A stretch of DNA of 64,000 nt from Niveispirillum fermenti (GTDB taxonomy: Bacteria; Pseudomonadota; Alphaproteobacteria; Azospirillales; Azospirillaceae). Each line of letters starts with the position of its first letter. The first letter of the stretch is position 1. The translations under genes and the position numbers were made by a program. The stretch is taken from positions 1 to 64,000 of the forward strand of contig NZ_JBLTXA010000008.1 of assembly GCF_048066175.1 (NCBI RefSeq). Direction: 5' to 3'. The notes below the pieces were generated by a model. That model was not told the DNA's origin. It did no database searches and was given only the letters and a program-made list of their open reading frames with translations. Below, piece by piece: positions 16,150-25,007 of this stretch.

Positions 16150-16658
16150 TTACGCCCCCCCGCCTCGTCATCGGCCAACAGGGCGCGCAGCCGCGCCTCT
16201 TCTTCCGCCGTCAGGGCGGGCGGCGGCGTCTGCTCCACCTCCTGCCGCCTTCGGCGCAGGTAAAGTGCCGTGCCCAGCCCGGCCAGAACCAGCAGCACAA
16301 AGGGCCCGCCCCACAATACCGCCGTGTAGCTGGTGACGGGTGGGCGCAGCAGCACGAAATCGCCATAGCGCGCCGTCACGAAATCCAGCACCTGCCGGTC
16401 GCTGTCGCCGGCCACCAGCCGTTCGCGCACCAGCACGCGCAGATCGCGGGCCAGATCGGCATCGCTGTCGTCGATCGACTGGTTCTGGCAGACCAGGCAG
16501 CGGAGTTCCCTGGAAATGTCCCGCGCCCGCGCCTCCAGCGCCGGGTCGGACAGCTTTTCGTCAGGCCGCACGGCCAGGGCCGGCAGGGCCAGCGACAGGC
16601 ACAGGGTAGCGGCCATCAGGCCCGTCCGATGCCGGCGGAACAGGGACCGGCCCGTCAT
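16146..16658 (-). CDS. ccmH: Cytochrome c maturation protein CcmH
   Basis: The 170-aa membrane-anchored thiol protein reduces or presents apocytochrome c cysteines. It has a signal-like N-terminus, the diagnostic L-R-C-L-V-C-Q-N-Q-S motif with C54 and C57, and one membrane helix near residues 113-133 followed by a charged tail. It overlaps ccmG upstream and ccmI downstream by 4 bases each. Confidence 0.95.
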   Translation of the reverse strand: MTGRSLFRRHRTGLMAATLCLSLALPALAVRPDEKLSDPALEARARDISRELRCLVCQNQSIDDSDADLARDLRVLVRERLVAGDSDRQVLDFVTARYGDFVLLRPPVTSYTAVLWGGPFVLLVLAGLGTALYLRRRRQEVEQTPPPALTAEEEARLRALLADDEAGGRK

Positions 16659-17200
16659 CTGGACAATTCCCGCACCAGGGGCAGGATCGTCTCTTCCAGG
16701 TCATGGGGCATCAGCGGCCCGACATGGCGGTGACGGATGCGGCCTTGCCTGTCGATGACATAGGTTTCCGGCACGCCATAGACACCGAAATCGATGGCGA
16801 CGCGCCCATCGCGGTCGGCGCCGACACTGACATAAGGGTCGCCCAACTGTGCCAGGAAGGTCCGGGCCGCCTCGGGCTTGTCCTTGTAGTTGATGCCGTG
16901 GATGGCCACGCCCTTTTCTTTGGCCAGGCGCATCAGCAGGGGATGTTCCACGCGGCACGGCGCGCACCAGGAGGCGAAGATATTGACCAGCCGCACCTGT
17001 CCCGTCAGGTCGGTGCTGGCCAGGCCCGGCCCCCCTTCCGTCACGCCGGGCAGGGCGAAGACGGGGACGGGCTTATCGATCAGCACGGAAGGCAGCTTGG
17101 ACGGGTCGCGGGTCAGCCCCAGCGCGAAATAACCGCCCAGGACCAGGAAGACGGCCAGCGGCAGCAGCAACAGCAGGCGGTGGCGGGTGGCGGCACTCAT
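16655..17200 (-). CDS. ccmG: Thiol:disulfide interchange protein CcmG (DsbE)
   Basis: The 181-aa thioredoxin-like protein keeps apocytochrome c cysteines reduced in the periplasm. It has an N-terminal membrane anchor (residues 8-28), the active site W78-C79-A-P-C82, and the cis-proline region G-V-P-E-T-Y-V-I-D. It follows ccmF by 6 bases. Confidence 0.95.
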   Translation of the reverse strand: MSAATRHRLLLLLPLAVFLVLGGYFALGLTRDPSKLPSVLIDKPVPVFALPGVTEGGPGLASTDLTGQVRLVNIFASWCAPCRVEHPLLMRLAKEKGVAIHGINYKDKPEAARTFLAQLGDPYVSVGADRDGRVAIDFGVYGVPETYVIDRQGRIRHRHVGPLMPHDLEETILPLVRELSR

Positions 17201-17206
17201 GGGCGC

Positions 17207-19195
17207 TTACTCGGCGGGTTGCAGGTTGGAGACGGCGGGGGCAGCCCGGCGCGCAGGCACGCCGACCCGAAGCCGCCGGTCCGATACGCTGAGCAGGCCG
17301 CCCAGGACCATGACCAGCGAGCCGATCCAGATCCAGGGCACCAGCGGATGATGATAGAGCCGCACGACCCAGCCCTTGCCGTCGCCATTGGGCTCGCCCA
17401 GGACGGCATAGAGGTCGGCGGCGAAGGTCGTGTAGATGGCCGCTTCCGTCGTCTGCATCTTGGCGACGGGATACCAGCGGCGTTCCGGGGTCAGGGTGGC
17501 GATGGTCTGGCCGTCGCGCCGGACCGTGAAATGGCCCATCTCGGTCGTGTAATTGGCGACCCGCAGATCCTCCACCTTGTCCAGGGTCAATTCATAGCCG
17601 GCGATGGCGGCCTTATCGCCGATCCCCATCACCCGGACATCCTCGGTCAGCCAGAAGCTGGTGCCGACCATGCCGGCGATGGCGATGCCCATGCCGGCAT
17701 GGGCCGTGGCCGTGCCCCAGGCGCCCAGCGGCAGGCCGCGCGCGCGCGACAGGCTGTCACGCGCGGGCACGCGGAACAGCTTCACGCGGTCGGCGATCTC
17801 CCAGACCGCGCCGAACACGGCCCAGCCCGCCATGGCGATGCCGACCAGGGCCATGACGGGCCGCACACCCTGTTGCCACAGGGCCGCCAGCACGACGATG
17901 GCGGTCAGCAGCCCCGCCACCCAAAGCCGGCCCAGCACGCCCGGCAGGTCCGCCCGCTTCCACGACAGGAAGGGCCCCGCCGCCATGAACAGGACCAGCG
18001 GAATGGCCAGGAACGGCGTGATGAAGTTGAAATAGGGCGCGCCGACCGAAATCTTGTGCCCGAACACATCCAGCAGCAGCGGCATCAGCGTGCCGATCAG
18101 CACCACGGCCGCCGACACGGACAGCAGCAGGTTGTTCAGCACCAGCGCCCCTTCCCGGCTGACCGGGGCGAACAGGCCGCCCACCTTCAGCGAATGGGCG
18201 CGCAGGGCGAACAGCAGCAGCGCGCCGCCCGTCGCCAGACCCAGCAGGATCAGCACGGCCACGCCGCGCTGCGGATCGACGGCAAAGGCATGGACGGAGG
18301 TCAGCACGCCCGAACGCACCAGGAAGGTGCCCAGCAGCGACAGGGAGAAGGTGAGGATGGCCAGCAGGATGGTCCAGGTCTTCAGGGCATCGCGCTTTTC
18401 CACCACGATGGCCGAATGCAGCAGGGCCGTGCCGGCCAGCCAGGGCATCAGGGAAGCGTTTTCAACCGGGTCCCAGAACCACCAGCCACCCCATCCCAGC
18501 TCGTAATAGGCCCACCAGGACCCCATGGCGATACCCATGGTCAGCGACGCCCAGGCCACCAGCGTCCAGGGCCGGACCCAGCGGCCCCAGGCCGGGTCGA
18601 CCCGGCCCTCGATCAGGGCGGCCACCGCGAAGCTGAAGGCGACGGAAAAGCCGACATAGCCCAGATAGAGGAAGGGCGGGTGAAAGGCCAGACCGGGGTC
18701 CTGCAGCAGCGGGTTGAGGTCGTTGCCGTCCAGCGGTGCCGGATCGATCCGGACGAAGGGATTGCTGGTCAGCAGCATGAACAGCAGGAAACCCAAGCCG
18801 ATCAGCCCCTGTACCCCCAGCACGCGGGCCTTCAGCGTGGGCGGGATGTTGCGGCCGAAGGAGGCCACGGCCGCCCCGAACAGGGCCAGCATCAGCACCC
18901 AGAGCAGCATCGAGCCCTCATGATTGCCCCAGACGCCGGAGACCTTGTAGAGCATGGGCTTCAGGCTGTGGCTGTTCTCCACCACGTTCAGCACGGAGAA
19001 ATCCGAGACGACATAGGCCTGCATCAAGGCCAGGAAGGCGATCGTCACGACGCCGAGCTGGGCGAAGGCCGCCATCCGCCCCGCTTCCATCCAGGCGGTA
19101 TCCCGGCGCGCCGCACCGGCCAGCGACAGGATGGACTGGACGATGGCCAGCAGCAGGGCCAGCACCAGGGCGTAATGTCCGATCTCCGGGATCAT
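17207..19195 (-). CDS. ccmF: Heme lyase subunit CcmF
   Basis: The 662-aa polytopic membrane protein, with CcmH and CcmI, attaches heme covalently to apocytochrome c. It shows the family hallmarks W-G-N-H-E-G-S and the tryptophan-rich W-G-G-W-W-F-W-D-P-V-E-N-A heme-handling segment, with many hydrophobic helices. ATG 19195 gives the usual M-I-P-E-I-G-H-Y-A-L start and has GAGAAG upstream. The open frame reaches back to 19279 but without family support. A gap of 133 bases separates it from ccmE. Confidence 0.94.
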   Translation of the reverse strand: MIPEIGHYALVLALLLAIVQSILSLAGAARRDTAWMEAGRMAAFAQLGVVTIAFLALMQAYVVSDFSVLNVVENSHSLKPMLYKVSGVWGNHEGSMLLWVLMLALFGAAVASFGRNIPPTLKARVLGVQGLIGLGFLLFMLLTSNPFVRIDPAPLDGNDLNPLLQDPGLAFHPPFLYLGYVGFSVAFSFAVAALIEGRVDPAWGRWVRPWTLVAWASLTMGIAMGSWWAYYELGWGGWWFWDPVENASLMPWLAGTALLHSAIVVEKRDALKTWTILLAILTFSLSLLGTFLVRSGVLTSVHAFAVDPQRGVAVLILLGLATGGALLLFALRAHSLKVGGLFAPVSREGALVLNNLLLSVSAAVVLIGTLMPLLLDVFGHKISVGAPYFNFITPFLAIPLVLFMAAGPFLSWKRADLPGVLGRLWVAGLLTAIVVLAALWQQGVRPVMALVGIAMAGWAVFGAVWEIADRVKLFRVPARDSLSRARGLPLGAWGTATAHAGMGIAIAGMVGTSFWLTEDVRVMGIGDKAAIAGYELTLDKVEDLRVANYTTEMGHFTVRRDGQTIATLTPERRWYPVAKMQTTEAAIYTTFAADLYAVLGEPNGDGKGWVVRLYHHPLVPWIWIGSLVMVLGGLLSVSDRRLRVGVPARRAAPAVSNLQPAE

Positions 19196-19328
19196 GCTCT
19201 TCTCGCTGCTCGGGGGCTTTGCCTTGTGGCGGCCGGCTGCCGTCATCCTGGCGCTTCGCCGCCATTCCCCGTTCCCCATCGATCCGGCAACCCATGGCCG
19301 GGGAAGGAAGGGCGGGGCGGGGTGCGGG

Positions 19329-19802
19329 TTACTTCCCTTCCGGTCCGTAGACCGGACGGCCCGGCACCTCGGGACGGAACTCGCCCGATGCCTTCAGGGC
19401 GTCGGCCACTTCCTTGGGCATGTAATTCTCGTCATGGCGGGCCAGGATCTCACGGGCCTGGAACGTGCCGTCGGGGCCCAGCCGGCCTTCGGCCAGCACG
19501 CCCTGGCCCTCACGGAACAGGTCAGGCAGCGCGCCGCTGAAACTCACCTTCACGCTGTGGGCCGTGTCGGTGATGATGAAGTTCGTGGTCACACCATCAT
19601 CCAGCTTCGTGACGCTGCCGCCTTCCACCAGCCCGCCGACACGGACCAGCTTGTCGCCCGGCGGGCGGGTGACCAGATCGGACGGGGAGAAGAAGAAGGC
19701 CACGTTCTCGTCGAAGGCCGTCAGCGTCAGGGCCGTCGCCGTGCCCAGGCCGGCCAGGGCCAGCAGCAGCATATAGAGCCGGCGCTTCTTGCGCGTCATC
19801 AT
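19329..19802 (-). CDS. ccmE: Heme chaperone CcmE
   Basis: The 157-aa membrane-anchored beta-barrel chaperone carries heme from CcmC to CcmF. After a basic start and membrane helix (residues 9-29) comes the OB-fold, then the heme-binding H123 in A-R-H-D-E-N-Y with Y127, the classic HxxxY form. Its start overlaps ccmD by 4 bases. Confidence 0.95.
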   Translation of the reverse strand: MMTRKKRRLYMLLLALAGLGTATALTLTAFDENVAFFFSPSDLVTRPPGDKLVRVGGLVEGGSVTKLDDGVTTNFIITDTAHSVKVSFSGALPDLFREGQGVLAEGRLGPDGTFQAREILARHDENYMPKEVADALKASGEFRPEVPGRPVYGPEGK

Positions 19803-20005
19803 GGCGTGTCCCCTCCACCGGCGTCCTGCCGGTCCGTGCGGCGGCGGCGGCGCGGCAGGCTTTCCTCCAGCATGCGCAGCAGCCGTTCCTTGCGGCGCAG
19901 GCCGGCCAGGCTGAAGCCCAGCAATCCGCCCAGCACCACCAGCGCCAGGCCATAGCTGGACCAGACATAGATGGCGTAACCGCCCATCTGGAAGAACTCG
20001 GCCAT
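19799..20005 (-). CDS. ccmD: Heme exporter accessory protein CcmD
   Basis: The 68-aa protein has one membrane helix (about residues 8-33, starting G-G-Y-A-I-Y-V-W-S-S-Y) and a basic cytoplasmic tail (R-R-R-R-R). This fits CcmD, which helps release heme-loaded CcmE from CcmC. It starts 5 bases after ccmC. Confidence 0.9.
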   Translation of the reverse strand: MAEFFQMGGYAIYVWSSYGLALVVLGGLLGFSLAGLRRKERLLRMLEESLPRRRRRTDRQDAGGGDTP

Positions 20006-20009
20006 GATG

Positions 20010-20732
20010 TCACACCCCCCCGGCCTGGGTCAGACGCAGGGTCTGGATTTTCCGTTCAGCCAGCTCGGCACGCATGCGCAGGATGACGGTCGCCGTGAAA
20101 TAGGTCAGGAACGCTGCCCCCATGATCATCAGCGGCCACAGCATGTCGGGATGCACGGTCGGCTTGCCCAGGCGCAGGACGGAGGCCGGCTGGTGCAGCG
20201 TGTTCCACCAGTCGACCGAGAATTTGATGATGGGCACGTTGATGGCGCCGACCAGTAGAAGGATCGAGCCCGCCCGGTGGCCGCGCTGCGGATCATCGAA
20301 CGCATCGACCAGCGCCATATAGCCCAGATACAGGAAGAACAGGATCAGCACCGAGGTCAGCCGCGCATCCCACACCCACCAGGTGCCCCACATCGGTTCC
20401 CCCCACAGGCTGCCCGTGACTAGGCACAGCAGGGTGAAGCCGGCGCCCAGCGGGGCGGCGGCCTTGGAATAGACCTCCGCCAGCGGATGACGCCAGACCA
20501 GGGCACAGGCCGCCGCGACGGCCATGGAGCTGTAGGCGAACATGGCGGTCCAGGCGGCCGGCACATGCACATACATGATGCGCACCGTGTCACCCTGCTG
20601 ATAGTCGCCGGGACTGGCGACCAGCCCCAGATACAGGCCGGCGGCGAACAGAAGGACGGACAGGACCGAAGCCCAGGGCAGGACCAGGGCGGCCAGGCGC
20701 AGGAAGCGGGCGGGATTGGCGAAACGATGCAT
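20010..20732 (-). CDS. ccmC: Heme exporter protein CcmC
   Basis: The 240-aa protein has six predicted membrane helices and the W-G-T-W-W-V-W-D-A-R segment that binds heme and loads it onto CcmE. The motif Y-V-H-V-P-A-A-W carries one of the axial histidines. It is the first ccm gene in this leftward operon; ccmA and ccmB, which normally precede it, are not in the window. Confidence 0.94.
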   Translation of the reverse strand: MHRFANPARFLRLAALVLPWASVLSVLLFAAGLYLGLVASPGDYQQGDTVRIMYVHVPAAWTAMFAYSSMAVAAACALVWRHPLAEVYSKAAAPLGAGFTLLCLVTGSLWGEPMWGTWWVWDARLTSVLILFFLYLGYMALVDAFDDPQRGHRAGSILLLVGAINVPIIKFSVDWWNTLHQPASVLRLGKPTVHPDMLWPLMIMGAAFLTYFTATVILRMRAELAERKIQTLRLTQAGGV

Positions 20733-20835
20733 GGTGGTCCCTATGTAGCACGCGCCCGGCCGGTTTCACACCGGCGGGCATGCCGCCTGCGCTGATTTGC
20801 GCCATCATTTGATCCAGGACAAGCCCCGCCGGCGC

Positions 20836-23583
20836 TCAACCCCAGCGGCCGGCCCGCAATATCGGTGCCCTTGGCCGCGCCGTGGACAGGACGGGCATGT
20901 GATGCACCATGGCCAGGGCCGCATCGGCTTCCAGCGGGCGGGAGAACAGGTATCCCTGGCCCCGCTCGCAGCCCATCTGCGTCAGCAGCCGGGCCTGCTC
21001 CTCCGTCTCCACCCCTTCGGCGACGACGCCGAATTCCATGATGCCGACGATGTGCAGGATGGCGCTGACCAGTTCCACGCCCTTGGGATCGCTGGTCATG
21101 GCCGTCACGAAGCTGCGATCGATCTTGATCGTGTCGACGGGCAGGTTTTGAAGATAGGCCAGGGAGGAATAGCCCGTGCCGAAATCGTCGATGGCCAGCC
21201 CGATCCCCAGATCGCGCAGCCCCTTCAGGATGGAGACCGCTTCCCCGCCCTGGCCGATCAGGCCGCTTTCCGTGATTTCGAGCTGCAGCCATTCCGGCCT
21301 GCATTCGGTCATGTCCAGCACGCCGGCCACCCAGCGCACGATATCCAGCCGCGACGGGTCGAGCTGATAGGGCGACAGGTTCACGGATACGTAAAGCGGC
21401 TTCTCCGTCCGGTCGCGGTTCCATTTGGCCGCCTGCCGGCAGGCCTGCACCAGGATCTGGTTGCCCAGCGGCACGATCAGGCCCGTCTGCTCGGCCACCG
21501 TCACGAAGGTGGATGGCGGGATGGGCCCATGTTCGGGGTCGGTCCAGCGGGCCAGCGCCTCGAACCCGACCAGCTCGCCATCGGACAGGCGGACGATGGG
21601 CTGGAAGGCGGGGCGCACGCCATTGCTGAAATAGATGGCCTGGCGCAGGCGGTCATAGATGATGTTGCGTTGTGTCAGCCGGGCGCGCATGGCGTCGTCG
21701 AACACGCGCCGCCCGCTGCCGCCCGCCGTTTCCGCCTCCGCGCTGGCGATCTCCGCGTCGCGCAGCAGGGCGGGGGCGTCGTTGCCCCGGCCGTCGCAGA
21801 ACACGACGCCCAGGCTGGCCGTCACGAACATCTCGCGTCCGGCCACGGAAAGGGGTGCGCGCAGCGCGTCGCGCACGGCCGGGGCCAGCCGGTCGGCCCG
21901 GTCCATGCCATTCTCGAACGAGATGACGGCGAATTCGCCCGTGTCGATGCGGCCCAGCAGGTCGCCCGGCGGCACGCAGGTGCGCAGCCGGCTGGCGATG
22001 GCAGCCAGCAGCGCATCCGCATCGGCTTCCCCCAGGGCGGCCTTGATGGCGCGGAACCGGTCCAGTCCGATGACAGTGATGGCGGCGTCGCTGTCCACGC
22101 CCAATGCCTGATCCAGCGCCCGCAACAGATGCGCGCGGTTCGCCAGCCCTGTCACCGGGTCGAAATGGGCCAGGACATGAAGCCTTTGCTCGGTCCGCCG
22201 GCGATAGATCTCCGCCTGCCGTTCCGACAGAAGATGGTGCAGTTCCTGCCCGGCCTCCAGCTCGGCGGCGGTCCAGGGAATGCCCGTGTCGCGCAGCAGC
22301 ACGACCTGGCCGTCCGGGACCGTCACGCCCAGCAGGCCGCCGCACCAGGCGATGCCGTCACGCCGCAGCACCTGATCGGAGGCCAGCAGATCCAGCCAGT
22401 GGGAAAGCGGCGGACCGCCTTCGCCACCATGCTGCACCCCGTCGATCCCGATGATCAGCGTGTCATGCGGGATGATGTCGGTCAGGTCGGCCCGCGCGAC
22501 CAGCAGGCCGTCGGCCAGTTCCACCGCCTCGCGCAGATGCCGGCCCAGCCGGGCCATCCCCCGCGCCGCACGGGTGCGGGCGGCGGCCATCGCACGTTCC
22601 TCCAGCGCCGCGATCTGCGCGCCGACAATCTCCCCCAGCCCTTCGCACAGGGCGCGCATGGCGGGCGTCAACGCCCGCGGCGTGCGGCTTTCACACCAGA
22701 GATAGCCCCACAGCCGGCCGCCCACCGACAGGGCGACCACCATCACCCCGCGCATGCCGCGCAAGGCCGCGCGTGTCCGCAGCGATGATGCCGGTGCCCG
22801 CAGGGCGGCCCGGCGCAGGTCCACCCGCCGGGCTGTCTGCGGGCTGTCGGCCGGCAGGACGGGGATGGCGGGGGCCGCCATGTCGCGGATGACACGCGCC
22901 CGGTTCAATTCCAGCAGCATCCTTTCCGTCTCGCTCGGCGGGCCGAAGCCCACACCGGACGGATCGGGAATGCCGGGTGCCGCATCCTGGGCCAGGATCA
23001 CGGGTTCCGGCCGGTCGGCCAGGCGGATCAGCAACACCCGTTCGTACCCCGTCAGGCGGCGCAGGTCATGGGCGGCGGCCTGCGCCAGGCTGTCCAGGTC
23101 GGCCATGTGCCGATACCGGCGCAATGAGGCCCCGAAACCAGCCGTCAGCATGGCGCCATCGCCGGCGGCCGGCGTGGCCTCGATCTCCAGGATCAGGCCG
23201 GCGGCGTCCCAATGACCATGTGCAATCAGGCGCTGCCGCACCCCGTTGCGCATCACGCGCAGCGACAGGGGCCCGATGGCATCCTGCCCCGCCTGGGTGA
23301 TGGCCCGGTCCAGCGACCGGGCGGCGGCGGGGCCCAGCAGGTCGGCAACGGGGTGGCCCAGCGCCGTGTCCAGCGGCCGGCCCAGCAGGTCGGGCAGGTT
23401 GGCGCCGGCCTGTAGCAGCAGGCGGCTGCGCGCATCCAGCACCATCAGCCAGCCATGCGGCTGGATCATGTCCATCTGCTCGGTCCCTGCGTCTTCGGTA
23501 GATGCGCCATTGACCGGTGCGCCTTCGGCCGGAATGCCGGGCGTGACGGGGGCTGTCCAATGGGGGGCAGTGGGAAATGGCAT
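20836..23583 (-). CDS. GGDEF-EAL protein with a degenerate phytochrome-like sensor
   Basis: The 915-aa protein probably hydrolyses cyclic di-GMP. The front resembles a bacteriophytochrome: a PAS_2 region opens with I-Q-P-H-G (about 40-44), then a GAF region (about 165-340) with L-T-G-Y-E-R-V and G-R-L-W-G-Y-L-W-C, then a PHY-like region. There is no cysteine just before I-Q-P-H-G, and the chromophore-contact motifs in GAF are changed, so bilin binding is doubtful. The GGDEF signature is replaced by D-T-G-E-F. The EAL domain keeps F-E-A-L-A-R-W, I-D-D-F-G-T-G-Y-S-S-L, K-I-D and A-E-G-V-E-T. ATG 23583 is used; GTG 23640 is an in-frame alternative. It stands alone. Confidence 0.85.
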   Translation of the reverse strand: MPFPTAPHWTAPVTPGIPAEGAPVNGASTEDAGTEQMDMIQPHGWLMVLDARSRLLLQAGANLPDLLGRPLDTALGHPVADLLGPAAARSLDRAITQAGQDAIGPLSLRVMRNGVRQRLIAHGHWDAAGLILEIEATPAAGDGAMLTAGFGASLRRYRHMADLDSLAQAAAHDLRRLTGYERVLLIRLADRPEPVILAQDAAPGIPDPSGVGFGPPSETERMLLELNRARVIRDMAAPAIPVLPADSPQTARRVDLRRAALRAPASSLRTRAALRGMRGVMVVALSVGGRLWGYLWCESRTPRALTPAMRALCEGLGEIVGAQIAALEERAMAAARTRAARGMARLGRHLREAVELADGLLVARADLTDIIPHDTLIIGIDGVQHGGEGGPPLSHWLDLLASDQVLRRDGIAWCGGLLGVTVPDGQVVLLRDTGIPWTAAELEAGQELHHLLSERQAEIYRRRTEQRLHVLAHFDPVTGLANRAHLLRALDQALGVDSDAAITVIGLDRFRAIKAALGEADADALLAAIASRLRTCVPPGDLLGRIDTGEFAVISFENGMDRADRLAPAVRDALRAPLSVAGREMFVTASLGVVFCDGRGNDAPALLRDAEIASAEAETAGGSGRRVFDDAMRARLTQRNIIYDRLRQAIYFSNGVRPAFQPIVRLSDGELVGFEALARWTDPEHGPIPPSTFVTVAEQTGLIVPLGNQILVQACRQAAKWNRDRTEKPLYVSVNLSPYQLDPSRLDIVRWVAGVLDMTECRPEWLQLEITESGLIGQGGEAVSILKGLRDLGIGLAIDDFGTGYSSLAYLQNLPVDTIKIDRSFVTAMTSDPKGVELVSAILHIVGIMEFGVVAEGVETEEQARLLTQMGCERGQGYLFSRPLEADAALAMVHHMPVLSTARPRAPILRAGRWG

Positions 23584-24035
23584 CGGGACAGGGCACCGGT
23601 TGTCGATGATGGAATGGGTCGGCCCGAGGGCTGGTCGCACTATCTTCCGTCGGTCGTTAATATTGCGTTGTCCCGGCTTTCCAATTGCGGTGGATCAAAA
23701 CAACATTCATCCGGACGAAGATGCGCCCGCCGTCTCCGGATTGGCAACCCCATACGCGGCGCAGTCCGGCCGCCAGTGTGAAGCATTTCACACAAGTGTC
23801 ACTCATCGGCCGCGTCGCGTCACCTGTCGGGAAAATGCCTCCGGCAAGGTAGCGAAATTGCATCGATATGACCGAACGTGCTAACGATAACGGCTAAGAG
23901 AACGTTCTGGGTGGAGAAGCGCCGGGCCATGCGGATGAAATGCGTTGTGCCTTCCTTGCCCGAGGGCGCGGACAGCGTCGTGCGGGAAGTCGGCAAAGAG
24001 GTCCCATCCCTGATCCTGGGATGGCGGAGAACACG
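23584..24035. other. Gene-free divergent intergenic region
   Basis: This 452-base stretch separates the EAL gene from the rightward unknown pair. It contains a CRP-like palindrome at 23777-23792 and lower-GC patches around 23640-23710 and 23860-23910. No coding frame here has family support. Confidence 0.6.
23777..23792. promoter_or_regulatory. CRP/FNR-family operator-like palindrome
   Basis: The sequence TGTGA-N6-TCACA occurs once here, matching the textbook CRP half-sites exactly. It lies between divergent genes, about 190 bases from the EAL gene start and 240 from the other. Function is inferred only from the motif. Confidence 0.45.
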
Positions 24036-25007
24036 ATGCTTGGCTCTTTTCTGCGCCGTCTGACCGGCGCCCGGCCGGAGGTGACACAGCCGGCGGCTCC
24101 GGCGCCCGTGGCTCCGCCACCGGTGGAAGAACCGCCGCGTCAGGACAGCGTCGTGGAGGAAACCGCCCTGCCACCGCCGGAGGCCGATTTCCCGCTGGCA
24201 AGCCTGGAAGCGCTGCCGGGTCCGGCGGTCAACGGTCCGGTCTTTTCCTCCCGCGCCGTGCGTGACGCCACGGTCGTCACGGCGATCATCGAGCTTCTGA
24301 ACCGATTCGTGGGCGGCCAGGACCTGCTGGACGATCTGACATGGCGGCTGGAAAGCCTGACCCACGAACAGGTGAACTTCCTCCAGCTATCGGCCGGACC
24401 CGGCCTGATCCATCAGGCACAGACCCGGGTGGAGACGATGAAGGGCACCAAGGCGGCCGCCCTGCGCAAGCTGCTGACCGACCTGGCCGGCGGGGCCATC
24501 CCCGAGCCTTTGAATCGGGCCAGCGCGCTGGTCATCCCCAAGGGGCCGATCGTGCCGCCCCTGTCGTCGCTGCAGCCGCGGGCGGGAAATCTGGTCCCGC
24601 CGCCGGCCCCGAGCCCGAGCCCGTCCCCGGCGGTTTCCCCGCCTCAGCCGGCGGCGGCTGTCCCGCCGCGCAAGCCTGCCCCGTCCCCTGCCGCCGAACC
24701 CGCTTCCGTGGCAGAGCCGGTCGGCGGTCCGCCGATCGCGCCCATCAGCGTTTCCCTGCCCCCCCTTTCGGCCGAATCACCGCGGCCGGCCGCGGCGCCC
24801 GCGGCTGGTGACGGGCCGGATGCCGCCGACGGGGATGGCGCGAAGCCCGTTTCTGCACCGTTGCCCCCGCCGCGCGCCGCCGCGCCGGCCGCTGCGGCAC
24901 CTGGCGGTGCCGTTCCCCGCCTTGGCCGCCAGGATGCCGAAGCGCGCCGCGCCCGCCTCCTGGCTTCCCTGAACGATACACTCTCCTCCAGCGAGGCCGC
25001 CCCATGA
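24036..25007 (+). CDS. Unknown proline/alanine-rich protein
   Basis: The 323-aa product has no signal peptide or membrane helix that I can see. A compact, possibly helical region (about 70-160) contains I-I-E-L-L-N-R-F-V and W-R-L-E-S-L-T-H-E-Q. A long low-complexity Pro/Ala/Ser linker (about 170-290) follows, and a short charged end. ATG 24036 is preferred for the GGAG 7 bases upstream. Its last codons overlap the next gene (ATGA), so the two are probably co-translated partners. No known family was recognised. Confidence 0.6.
   Translation: MLGSFLRRLTGARPEVTQPAAPAPVAPPPVEEPPRQDSVVEETALPPPEADFPLASLEALPGPAVNGPVFSSRAVRDATVVTAIIELLNRFVGGQDLLDDLTWRLESLTHEQVNFLQLSAGPGLIHQAQTRVETMKGTKAAALRKLLTDLAGGAIPEPLNRASALVIPKGPIVPPLSSLQPRAGNLVPPPAPSPSPSPAVSPPQPAAAVPPRKPAPSPAAEPASVAEPVGGPPIAPISVSLPPLSAESPRPAAAPAAGDGPDAADGDGAKPVSAPLPPPRAAAPAAAAPGGAVPRLGRQDAEARRARLLASLNDTLSSSEAAP

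Noticed and set aside
16703..19540. Very long plus-strand frame (945 residues) across the ccm genes
   Set aside because: It is antisense to ccmEFGH, rich in Gln/His/Gly/Arg from complementary GC-rich codons, and has no family similarity.
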